A stretch of DNA of 5,586 bases from JANWKQ01 sp040376605 (GTDB lineage: Bacteria > Bacteroidota > Bacteroidia > CAIKAF01): positions 1 through 5,586 of the forward strand of contig JBEIQI010000212.1 of NCBI GenBank assembly GCA_040376605.1. The letters are read 5' to 3'. Positions 1-5,586 of this stretch are shown piece by piece. The notes beneath the pieces were generated by a model. That model was not told where the DNA came from. It searched no databases and saw nothing but the letters and a program-made list of their open reading frames with translations. Numbering within the stretch: position 1 is the stretch's first letter; each line of letters begins with the position of its first letter. The position numbers were made by a program, and so were the translations under genes.

Positions 1-224
1 ATTATATACCCCCCTGCTGGAGCAAATTGAGGGTTTCCGGCAACTACATTTAAGGTTACACCCCCTGCTCCTACGCCCTGCAAATTTAGATCAGCAATGG
101 CAAGATCAAGAGTAGCATAATCACCTGGAATATTTTTTATTCCTGTTAATTGTGCCGATAATTGTGAAACATTTGTGAGTACTACCAACCCTAGTAATAC
201 CAGATAAATAGAAAATTTCTTCAT
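1..224 (-). CDS. Partial secreted protein (N-terminal 74 residues), Bacteroidota surface/T9SS-type
   Basis: Only the first 74 codons are present; the gene continues past the left edge. The start ATG lies at 222-224 and the frame stays open to base 1. Residues 1-24 form a typical Sec signal peptide: MKK, a hydrophobic core (IYLVLLGLVVL), and a likely cleavage site LSA|Q. The mature part begins with IPGDYATLDLAIADLN followed by GVGAGGVTLNV. From general knowledge, this kind of opening (IPGDY.tl..AI.dLN..GVG.GGVT.NV) is common in very large Bacteroidota exported proteins that carry repeats and a C-terminal type IX secretion sorting domain. The C-terminus is not visible, so T9SS export is inference. 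No enzymatic motif can be seen. The gene stands alone, preceded by about 300 bases without a gene and by a good candidate promoter, so it probably has its own transcript. Confidence 0.8.
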   Translation of the reverse strand, partial: MKKFSIYLVLLGLVVLTNVSQLSAQLTGIKNIPGDYATLDLAIADLNLQGVGAGGVTLNVVAGNPQFAPAGGYI

Positions 225-520
225 GAAATCAGGATTAATTGATAAATAAAATAGTTCGCTAAGATATTGAAAACAAACACATGAGTCAAGGAATACCCTC
301 TTAAATACTTTTTAATTGTTAATTCCCTGGCCCTTAAAAACATACTCCACTTATATTCAAGCAATTAAATGATCGTTATGCCGAGTATTTCTGCGAACCA
401 ACCCCTCGCCTGCAGTCGGTATTTTAAATCATAGGATTGAACCAGAAGGATTAAAAGAGCTTATTCAAATACAGTTAAAAGAAATATTATATGAGTTCGG
501 GAACCAGAAATGGGATGAAA
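225..520. other. 296-base gene-free stretch with a possible decayed gene end
   Basis: No intact gene is seen on either strand. The part near 225-280 carries the candidate minus-strand promoter of the left-edge gene. Bases about 375-420 are visibly richer in G and C than the flanks. From 373 to the TAA at 532-534 one plus-strand frame is open without any ATG. Its last part reads IEPEGLKELI, IQLKEILYEF, GNQKWDETSSF, which looks protein-like and amphipathic. A 9-base direct repeat, GAACCAGAA, occurs at 439-447 and 501-509. The segment might be the 3' end of a lost gene, or chance. No convincing terminator hairpin follows the DUF4199-like gene here. Confidence 0.4.
246..277 (-). promoter_or_regulatory. 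Candidate Bacteroidota promoter for the partial secreted-protein gene
   Basis: Read on the minus strand there is TTTG (274-277), a 20-base spacer, and TATTTTAT (246-253). This resembles the Bacteroidota -33/-7 consensus TTTG ... TAnnTTTG, with the last two positions of the -7 box deviating. Transcription would start near 240, giving a leader of roughly 15 bases before the ATG at 224. Called by eye; AT-rich DNA gives chance matches. Confidence 0.4.
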
Positions 521-1012
521 CTAGTTCCTTTTAATGGTAAATCGTCCTATCAATGCTACTGCCAAACTACCAATTAAACCCAAAATATTGATGGCTGAAA
601 CGGTTACGATAGAAAATGTGGTGGGACGAAAAGCTGCTTTCAGCGATTTCTCACTTTCGGCCATTTGCTCTTTAGGAATTTGACCTTTAAATTTATTATA
701 GGCCTCAATTTGTCGCAATTGTAAATAATCAGTATCAATGGCTGAGTAATAGATATAAATGAATATTCCACAAATAACACTGGCGATTAATGCTACCGTT
801 AATCCTTTTTTAAATGCGGCCATCCAATCATAAGTAGAATTAGTTCGGATATGCTGATTAATAGCATAAAATATGCCTATCTGTACCAAAATCAACAGTG
901 GAATCCACGGCGTTTTTTCTAAGAAAGTATGTTGTATTCCGGCAAAAAACAATACCATTTTAAAAATGATATAGAGTGAAGCAACTAATACACCTACGTA
1001 AGTGGGTTTCAT
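521..1012 (-). CDS. DUF4199-like four-helix inner-membrane protein
   Basis: This is a 163-residue integral membrane protein of unknown function. Hydrophobic segments lie near residues 6-24, 34-52, 70-90 and 131-157. A polar, charged loop (about 91-130) separates helices 3 and 4. The pattern of an AFKKG stretch leading into helix 3, then GIFIYIYYSAIDTDY and a charged loop, matches what I know of DUF4199 proteins, which are widespread in Bacteroidota and uncharacterised; the assignment is from memory of the family. The length suits it. The start ATG (1010-1012) is followed directly by the first helix, and no Shine-Dalgarno sequence precedes it, as is usual in this phylum. It lies 82 bases downstream of rho on the same strand. 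Co-transcription with rho is possible, because no convincing promoter or terminator was found in the gap. Confidence 0.72.
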   Translation of the reverse strand: MKPTYVGVLVASLYIIFKMVLFFAGIQHTFLEKTPWIPLLILVQIGIFYAINQHIRTNSTYDWMAAFKKGLTVALIASVICGIFIYIYYSAIDTDYLQLRQIEAYNKFKGQIPKEQMAESEKSLKAAFRPTTFSIVTVSAINILGLIGSLAVALIGRFTIKRN

Positions 1013-1020
1013 AAAAAAAT

Positions 1021-1048
1021 CAAAGTTTATTGTTTAAAGTTCAAAGTT
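1021..1048 (-). repeat. 7-bp tandem repeat, four units, between rho and the DUF4199-like gene
   Basis: On the minus strand the 28 bases read as four heptads in register: AACTTTG, AACTTTA, AACAATA, AACTTTG. Units 1 and 4 are identical, unit 2 differs at one base and unit 3 at three. The array ends 8 bases before the start codon of the DUF4199-like gene. The repeated TTTG core resembles part of the Bacteroidota promoter boxes, but the spacing does not fit a normal promoter. It may be a simple slippage repeat. Confidence 0.65.
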
Positions 1049-1094
1049 GGTGGTATAGAAAGAACCTTCAACGTTACACTTGAAACTCATATTT

Positions 1095-2762
1095 TTAGCC
1101 GTTCATGGAGATAAGAAACTCATCGTTAGTTTGTGTAGTTCTAATTCGATCCATCACAAACTCCATAGCTTCTACTACATTAAAGTCAGCCAATAAATTT
1201 CTTAATAAATGCATTCTGCTAATGGTATTCGCCGATTCCAATAGATCATCTCTTCTCGTGCTGGAAACGGTAACATCAATAGCCGGGAACATTCTTTTGT
1301 TCGCCAATTTACGATCCAATTGAAGTTCCATATTACCGGTTCCCTTAAACTCTTCGAAGATTACTTCATCCATTCTTGAACCTGTTTCAATTAAGGCCGT
1401 TGCTAAAATAGTTAATGAGCCACCATCCTCAATTTTACGTGCAGCACCAAAGAATTTTTTTGGTTTTTGTAAAGCATTACTGTCTACACCACCCGTTAAA
1501 ATTTTACCGGAAGCAGGGGCACAGGTATTAAATGCACGAGCTAGTCTGGTTATAGAATCTAAAAGTATCACAACATCCTGACCACATTCGGTCATTCTTT
1601 TTGCTTTTTCCAAAACGATGTTAGCAATTTTTACATGTCGTTCGGCAGGTTCATCGAATGTAGAAGCGATTACTTCCGCTTTTACACTTCTTGCCATATC
1701 TGTAACCTCCTCTGGGCGTTCATCAATCAACAAAATGATTAAATAAATTTCAGGATGATTCGCTGCAATGGCATTCGCTACTTCTTTTAACAGAACGGTT
1801 TTACCCACCTTAGGTTGAGCTACAATCAATCCACGCTGACCTTTACCGATGGGTGTAAAAAGGTCCATAATTCTTAATGAAAGTGAATCCTTTTTTGCAC
1901 CATTACTGGTTAAATGAATTTTTTCATGGGGAAAAAGGGGAGTTAAATAATCAAATGGTACACGATCCCTAATTTCATCCGGTGTATAACCATTAATTTC
2001 ACTAATCTTAATTAATGGAAAATATTTTTCACCCTCTTTTGGAGGACGAATAGTGCCCACAACGGTATCTCCCGTTTTTAATCCAAATAGTTTAATTTGA
2101 GATTGCGAAACATAAACATCATCGGGTGAGCTTAAATAATTATAATCCGAGCTTCTTAGAAAACCATATCCATCCGGCATAATTTCCAGTACCCCTTCAC
2201 TTTCAACATGTCCGTCGAAATTGTAGAACTCAAAATTCCTTTTATCGTATTGTTGTTTTTGAATATTCTGTTGTGCATTTTCCTCTACTTGTGGTGTAAC
2301 CACAGGCTGATCGATGGGAGCTTCCGCTACTATTTCGGTATTTGACTCAACCTCTTCAGTTTCTTCTGACTCCTCATTCTCCGACTCATCATGTTGAATG
2401 GCAGAGGGATTTTCAGATGCCTCTACGGCTGCTAATATTTCTTCTTCGGTAGGTTCATTATCCTGATATTTTTTTTCATCATCGTCAAACAATCCACCTA
2501 CACCTAAATCAGCTTCTTCCACCTTTGGGGCAGGAGATTTTTTATTTTTTCCAATAACTACCTTTTGTGGATCAAGTCTATTCCTTTTCTTTTTTCCTTC
2601 GTCTCCCGAATTGTCCTTAGGCTCTTTATCATTTGGTCCTGCCATAATTTTCGTAATTAATTCTTCTTTCTTTAAGGTTTGATATCCTTTGATGCCAATA
2701 GCTTTGGCAATGTCCTTTAATTCATTTAATAATTTGCCTTGCAGCAATTCAATATCGTACAT
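1095..2762 (-). CDS. rho: Transcription termination factor Rho with extended disordered insert
   Basis: Rho is the hexameric RNA-dependent ATPase and helicase that ends transcription of untranslated RNA in the cytoplasm. This copy is complete at 555 residues, against 419 in E. coli. Residues 1-40 are the Rho N-terminal helical domain. About 45-175 is a low-complexity insert, basic first (KKKRNR) and then strongly acidic. Residues about 178-260 are the cold-shock-like RNA-binding domain, with DGYGFLR (197-203) supplying the primary-site aromatics Y199 and F201. The RecA-like ATPase follows: Walker A AQPKVGKT (315-322, K321), catalytic E348 in DERPEE, Walker B VVILLD (397-402), Q-loop near 415-427, R-loop TGSRMDE with R463, and arginine finger R503. 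These positions correspond to E. coli K184, E211, D265, K326 and R366 at a near-constant offset of 137, so essentially all extra length is in the insert. All key catalytic residues are present. It diverges from a DUF4293 gene across 186 bases. Confidence 0.98.
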   Translation of the reverse strand: MYDIELLQGKLLNELKDIAKAIGIKGYQTLKKEELITKIMAGPNDKEPKDNSGDEGKKKRNRLDPQKVVIGKNKKSPAPKVEEADLGVGGLFDDDEKKYQDNEPTEEEILAAVEASENPSAIQHDESENEESEETEEVESNTEIVAEAPIDQPVVTPQVEENAQQNIQKQQYDKRNFEFYNFDGHVESEGVLEIMPDGYGFLRSSDYNYLSSPDDVYVSQSQIKLFGLKTGDTVVGTIRPPKEGEKYFPLIKISEINGYTPDEIRDRVPFDYLTPLFPHEKIHLTSNGAKKDSLSLRIMDLFTPIGKGQRGLIVAQPKVGKTVLLKEVANAIAANHPEIYLIILLIDERPEEVTDMARSVKAEVIASTFDEPAERHVKIANIVLEKAKRMTECGQDVVILLDSITRLARAFNTCAPASGKILTGGVDSNALQKPKKFFGAARKIEDGGSLTILATALIETGSRMDEVIFEEFKGTGNMELQLDRKLANKRMFPAIDVTVSSTRRDDLLESANTISRMHLLRNLLADFNVVEAMEFVMDRIRTTQTNDEFLISMNG

Positions 2763-2844
2763 GAAATAATGTGAATTTTTAAGTTTTTGCGATTCAATAA
2801 AATTGCTGGGGAGTTGTTACAGACCTATGTAATGAATGATGGTA

Positions 2845-2874
2845 CAATAATACAAATATTTATTGGAAATCAAA
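2845..2874 (-). promoter_or_regulatory. Candidate rho promoter
   Basis: On the minus strand there is TTTG (2871-2874), an 18-base spacer, then TATTATTG (2845-2852), which matches TAnnTTTG at all but one fixed position. The start site would be near 2838, leaving a leader of about 75 bases before the rho ATG at 2762. The leader contains a short C-run (CCCC, about 2808-2811 read on the minus strand). E. coli rho is known to be autoregulated in its leader; whether this leader does the same is untested. Confidence 0.4.
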
Positions 2875-2921
2875 TGCCCGCTATTTTTTTTAGAAATAAA
2901 GGTTTTTAAACCAATCCTTCG

Positions 2922-2929
2922 TATTTTTG
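2922..2929 (+). promoter_or_regulatory. Candidate -7 box of the DUF4293 gene promoter
   Basis: TATTTTTG is an exact match to the Bacteroidota -7 consensus TAnnTTTG. It sits 19 bases before the DUF4293 ATG, predicting a very short leader of about 13 bases. The -33 box is weak: the expected place holds a T-run in an imperfect palindrome, GGTTT-TT-AAACC (2901-2912), which could instead be a protein-binding site. Confidence 0.5.
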
Positions 2930-2948
2930 CAGTAAAATCAACTATTCC

Positions 2949-3383
2949 ATGTTACAAAGAGTTCAATCATTATTATTAGGGCTAGTCGCCAACTTCTTTA
3001 TATTGATGTATTTTATCCCTGTTTTTAGCTTTTTGGATACATCCAATGAATCAGGCTCATTACAATTAACAGCCCTTTATAATATTCCCACCATAGTGCT
3101 TAACTCAATTATTATTCTTTTTTCTGTATTTATTATCAGTCAATTTAAGAATAGAAAAAAACAAAGAAACTATGTTTTCATTTTGTCAGGAATCATTGTA
3201 ATAAACATAAGTTTGTTTATGTTTTATATGATACAATATTCTGCCATGAATCAATATACCTTATCTCCGGAAAAGATCATTGGAATCTATTTACAGCTGA
3301 TAGGATTGATACTTTGTTTTTTTGCCGCCAAAAGAATTAAAAAGGACGATGATTTGGTAAAAAGTGTTGATAGAATTCGCTAA
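2949..3383 (+). CDS. DUF4293 family membrane protein
   Basis: This is a complete 144-residue inner-membrane protein of unknown function. The N-terminus MLQRVQSLLLGLV matches the MIQRIQSLYL-type opening of DUF4293 proteins. Four hydrophobic helices lie near residues 5-28, 45-65, 75-97 and 109-128. A basic loop (FKNRKKQRN, 66-74) sits between helices 2 and 3. The cytosolic tail IKKDDDLVKSVDRIR (130-144) matches the family's conserved ending (IKKDE.LVrS.DRlR). As I recall the family, it is nearly confined to Bacteroidota and often lies beside rho, as here, in divergent orientation. A role linked to Rho has not been shown. Its TAA-terminated end converges on the alpha/beta hydrolase with a 45-base gap. 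Confidence 0.9.
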   Translation: MLQRVQSLLLGLVANFFILMYFIPVFSFLDTSNESGSLQLTALYNIPTIVLNSIIILFSVFIISQFKNRKKQRNYVFILSGIIVINISLFMFYMIQYSAMNQYTLSPEKIIGIYLQLIGLILCFFAAKRIKKDDDLVKSVDRIR

Positions 3384-3428
3384 ATATTATTTTAGATGAT
3401 TTTGAAAAAATATCACAACCTGTAAAAC

Positions 3429-4292
3429 TTAATTTTTCTGAATCATTTCAATTGCCCTAAAAATAGGTTCCGGTCGTGTAAATGGAATAAAATGATCTTC
3501 ATTGGGTATCATCAATAAATAAGCGTTTTTATTTTTTAGTTTTTGGGCAGCAAAATCATAGTTTTTAGGGTCCACCAGCATATCCTTACTTCCTTGTAAA
3601 ATTGCCACCTTACATTGAATTTTCTCCCAATCGTTTGCCATGCTTTCCAGTTCCAAACGATGGGTAAATAGTTCATCATTACTTGCCTGAAGTTCGCGAT
3701 TAAAGAATAAATTAAATGGAAATACTTTAAAGATACCTCGGTAGAATTCGTTAAATTCTAAATCAGGATCAAACGAACCGGCAACACTTATAACCCCTTC
3801 CAGGTTCTGGCTATAGTCGATAGCTGATTTGATTACAATTGGACCACCCAAAGAATGTCCAATTAAAATAGGTTTTCGTCCTCCTTTACTTGGAATACAT
3901 AATTCTTTAATGGAAGCCGCCTGCTCCTCTAAACTTGGTTCTCCTTCACCCCCACCTGACATTCCATATCCAATACGATCCAATGCGATTAGATTAAATT
4001 GATTATAATATTCACTATGTTCTAACAGCATGCTATAATTAGTCCAGGATCCGGGAGACCCATGAACCAAAATGATGCGCTGAGCAGTATCATTTCCAAC
4101 AGAAACAAAACCCATTTGCATATTTTTCCAGGTATAGGACTGTAACTTTAATGGTTGGCCAGAATCTGCTTGAATCTTTTTCTGAATATCCTTCTCTGAG
4201 GGCATAAATAATGACTCCATGAAAGAAGAGAGCACCATAAGTAATGTTATTAAGGCAAAAAAGAAATAAAAAAAGAAACGAAGTACTTTCAT
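3429..4292 (-). CDS. Membrane-anchored alpha/beta hydrolase
   Basis: This 287-residue protein has an N-terminal hydrophobic helix (about 5-28) with little sign of a cleavage site, so it is probably anchored in the inner membrane with its catalytic domain outside the cytoplasm. The hydrolase core starts near residue 72. HGSPGS (77-82) forms the oxyanion-hole strand-turn. GHSLGG (145-150) is the nucleophile elbow with Ser147. Asp237 in GSKDMLV is the likely acid and His267 in NEDHFIP the likely base, so the Ser-Asp-His triad is complete. A short cap with aromatic residues lies at about 180-215. The substrate cannot be read from sequence; esterase, lipase or thioesterase activity are all possible. 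Its ATG overlaps the stop of the upstream outer-membrane protein gene by one base (TAATG), so the two genes are almost certainly one operon and probably translationally coupled. Confidence 0.88.
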   Translation of the reverse strand: MKVLRFFFYFFFALITLLMVLSSFMESLFMPSEKDIQKKIQADSGQPLKLQSYTWKNMQMGFVSVGNDTAQRIILVHGSPGSWTNYSMLLEHSEYYNQFNLIALDRIGYGMSGGGEGEPSLEEQAASIKELCIPSKGGRKPILIGHSLGGPIVIKSAIDYSQNLEGVISVAGSFDPDLEFNEFYRGIFKVFPFNLFFNRELQASNDELFTHRLELESMANDWEKIQCKVAILQGSKDMLVDPKNYDFAAQKLKNKNAYLLMIPNEDHFIPFTRPEPIFRAIEMIQKN

Positions 4293-5107
4293 TATTTATT
4301 TGTTTCGGTCCATTTATTCTTTTTACCAGTAGGGAAAAAGTATTTAAAGTCAACAGAAAAATAGGTGCCCGACTGCGGAATTTTAGAGGGTTGAAACCCG
4401 AACGGAACCGGGTTTGTTCTCTCCGCATAGCCATCAAAAATGCCTACGAATGGTCGGTGAAACTGCCCACCCAGATAAAAGTATCCGGAGTTATCTGATC
4501 TAAATTCAAAACCAATTGCCGCCTTCATAGCCGGAACACACCAGGAATTCCGCCCCCCATAAGAAACATATTTAATAGCCGAATCACCAGCATTTTTTAC
4601 AATACTACTCGGATAAAAATCAATTGAAAAACCAACCGCATTATTCATGAACCATTTTCTTCCTAACTGCACGTAAAACAAACCCATTAATGGAATTTCG
4701 AAACCCACATAATTCATCGAACGATTATAATAATCTTCAATAATTTCCGATTTAATTTCATTAGCCTTACCTACCTGAGAGGTGTAATTTCTAGAAATAT
4801 AAAATAATCCGGTTTGAAAGGAGAACGTTCTGCTAAAATCAAATCTCAAACAAGCACCAAAACGATATCCTAAATTGGGATAAAATTTATATAATGTATC
4901 TTGATAGGAAACATCAGGACGTGCTCCGAAGTCAGTTGGTAAAACCAGATTTACTTCAGGGCCTATAGTAACAAAGGTCTTTTGTTTATTCTCATCATCT
5001 GGCGAGACCCCACCTTTAATTTTTTTATTCTTCTGAGCCGACAAAGAAATGCCGGTCATCAAAACCAACAAAAAAATGAATCCAAATTTAAATCTCAATT
5101 TCAGCAT
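4292..5107 (-). CDS. Outer-membrane beta-barrel protein, PorT-like family
   Basis: This is a complete 271-residue exported protein. Residues 1-24 are a signal peptide (MLKLRFKFG, hydrophobic core, LSA|Q). A short charged linker (about 26-42) precedes a region of alternating polar and aromatic residues typical of beta-strands: TFVTIGPEVNLVLP (44-57), YRFGACLRFDF (81-91), FSFQTGLFYISRNYT (95-109), MNYVGFEIPLMGLFYV (131-146), and a last strand GTYFSVDFKYFFP (247-259). The NYVGFEIPL stretch resembles the YLEIPLL-type strand frequent in Bacteroidota PorT-like barrels (OMP_b-brl families). The general barrel class is well supported, but similarity to PorT itself is only at family level, and no specific function is claimed. 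About 12 polar residues follow the last strand, which is slightly unusual for barrels ending in a terminal aromatic. It is the first gene of a two-gene operon with an alpha/beta hydrolase. Confidence 0.82.
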   Translation of the reverse strand: MLKLRFKFGFIFLLVLMTGISLSAQKNKKIKGGVSPDDENKQKTFVTIGPEVNLVLPTDFGARPDVSYQDTLYKFYPNLGYRFGACLRFDFSRTFSFQTGLFYISRNYTSQVGKANEIKSEIIEDYYNRSMNYVGFEIPLMGLFYVQLGRKWFMNNAVGFSIDFYPSSIVKNAGDSAIKYVSYGGRNSWCVPAMKAAIGFEFRSDNSGYFYLGGQFHRPFVGIFDGYAERTNPVPFGFQPSKIPQSGTYFSVDFKYFFPTGKKNKWTETNK

Positions 5108-5117
5108 GATTATTGCA

Positions 5118-5125
5118 CAAATTTA
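5118..5125 (-). promoter_or_regulatory. Candidate -7 box of the barrel-hydrolase operon
   Basis: On the minus strand TAAATTTG is an exact TAnnTTTG match, ending 10 bases before the ATG of the barrel gene. If it is used, the leader would be only about 4 bases. A good -33 TTTG is not seen at the expected distance, so the call is weak. The divergent plus-strand gene at 5193 has only a poor box (TATCTTG at 5161-5167). Confidence 0.35.
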
Positions 5126-5192
5126 ACGTATTCTACGGATTATTCCATGAACATAATTTATATCTTGTCGGTTGATTTTTAGCTGTAAAACA

Positions 5193-5586
5193 ATGAATAG
5201 ACGTAACTTTATTAAAAATACGGCCATGGCAGCAGCCTTGGTAAGTGTTTCACCAACACTTGGTGCATCTTCAAATGAAGGAACGAAGAAAAAAAAGATC
5301 ATTTTTGTATGGCGGGGAGTAAACTATACGGATGGTTTTAACGCGTTTAAAAAGTTTAATCTTACAGAACAATTGAGTTTCCATATTCAAAAAGCCCGAT
5401 GTATCAATTCAAGCTATAGCCACGCAGAAGGTCTGAATGCATTAATGAGTGGATTTACAGGTAAGCTTCCTGAAATTGTACAGAGTCAGAAGCAGGATCT
5501 ATACAAAATTGCAGATATCATTCAAGAGGCTTTCTATTCTTCAAGTAAAAGTCAACAAATTATTTATCTACATCAGTCGGAAATAG
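5193..5586 (+). CDS. Partial twin-arginine-signal exported protein, function not recognised
   Basis: The first 131 codons are present; the frame is open to the right edge. The N-terminus NRRNFIK (residues 2-8) fits the Tat motif (S/T/N-RR-x-F-I/L-K). An alanine-rich hydrophobic stretch (10-20) and a likely cleavage at LGA|S (near 25) follow. This suggests a folded, possibly metal-binding protein exported to the periplasm. After a lysine run (32-35), residues 36-40 (IIFVW) form a probable first beta-strand, followed by RGVNYTDGF. A second notable patch is SSYSHAEGLNALMSGFTG (73-90). The order of a beta-strand, then a serine-rich loop before a helix ending in (T/S)G, recalls the alkaline-phosphatase/sulfatase superfamily, and Tat-exported members of that fold are common in Bacteroidota. 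This is a weak resemblance, since the usual metal-binding DG or DD motif right after strand 1 is not clearly matched. The start is chosen because the RR motif follows it directly. Confidence 0.72.
   Translation, partial: MNRRNFIKNTAMAAALVSVSPTLGASSNEGTKKKKIIFVWRGVNYTDGFNAFKKFNLTEQLSFHIQKARCINSSYSHAEGLNALMSGFTGKLPEIVQSQKQDLYKIADIIQEAFYSSSKSQQIIYLHQSEI

Noticed and set aside
393..409. GCGA/TCGC inverted repeat in the gene-free stretch
   Set aside because: A four-base stem with a nine-base loop is expected by chance.
378..434. Small plus-strand open frame starting at ATG 378 (MPSISANQPLAC...)
   Set aside because: Only 18 codons, in a different frame from the more protein-like 373-534 stretch; no supporting signal.
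1067..1084. Hairpin TTCAA / TTGAA after rho as a terminator
   Set aside because: The stem is only five AT-rich pairs with an 8-base loop and no adjoining T-run, too weak to call.
1037..1093. 18-codon open frame (MSFKCNVEG...) downstream of rho on the minus strand
   Set aside because: Very short, ends inside the heptad repeat, and shows no translation signal; likely chance.
1105..1323. 72-codon plus-strand open frame
   Set aside because: It lies wholly inside the strongly conserved C-terminal part of rho on the opposite strand and shows no domain or start signal of its own.
3384..3428. Shared terminator between the convergent DUF4293 and hydrolase genes
   Set aside because: Only a TGAT/ATCA pairing with a bulged AT extension is visible; no GC-rich stem on either strand.
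4090..4437. 115-codon minus-strand open frame spanning the barrel/hydrolase junction
   Set aside because: It overlaps two well-supported genes in another frame, and its translation has no recognisable motif.
4244..4498. 84-codon plus-strand open frame
   Set aside because: It is antisense to the end of the barrel gene and the start of the hydrolase; the basic composition is what the reverse complement of those genes would give.
4982..5182. 66-codon plus-strand open frame at the barrel gene start
   Set aside because: It is antisense to the signal peptide and linker of the barrel protein and ends just before the Tat-signal gene; no family likeness.

Overview
The window looks like chromosomal DNA of a low-GC Bacteroidota bacterium. 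Four things point there: a Rho factor with a long disordered N-terminal insert, a DUF4293 gene divergent from rho, promoter-like boxes of the Bacteroidota type (TTTG ... TAnnTTTG) with no clear Shine-Dalgarno sequences, and secreted and outer-membrane proteins with Bacteroidota-style N-termini. No RNA gene, IS element, CRISPR array or phage gene was seen.

Layout. Bases 1-224 (minus) hold the N-terminus of a large secreted protein that runs off the left edge, with a good candidate promoter upstream. Bases 225-520 hold no intact gene, but an open, startless plus-strand stretch at 373-534 may be a decayed gene end. Bases 521-1012 (minus) encode a four-helix membrane protein (DUF4199-like). An 82-base gap with a 7-bp tandem repeat separates it from rho (1095-2762, minus). 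A 186-base divergent promoter region lies between rho and a DUF4293 membrane protein (2949-3383, plus). That gene converges on a two-gene minus-strand operon. In transcription order the operon has an outer-membrane beta-barrel protein (4292-5107) and a membrane-anchored alpha/beta hydrolase (3429-4292), joined by a TAATG stop/start overlap. Divergent from the operon, a twin-arginine-signal protein starts at 5193 and runs off the right edge.

How it fits together. Rho is the only gene with a firmly known role (transcription termination). The others are mostly envelope proteins: two exported proteins cut by the window edges, two small inner-membrane proteins of unknown function, and a barrel-hydrolase pair that is probably translated together. 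Most of the window is ordinary core-type Bacteroidota chromosome. I see no clear new defence or mobile system. The points most worth a second look are the charge-patterned insert in Rho, the coupled barrel-hydrolase pair, the truncated Tat-exported protein and the possible gene remnant at 373-534.
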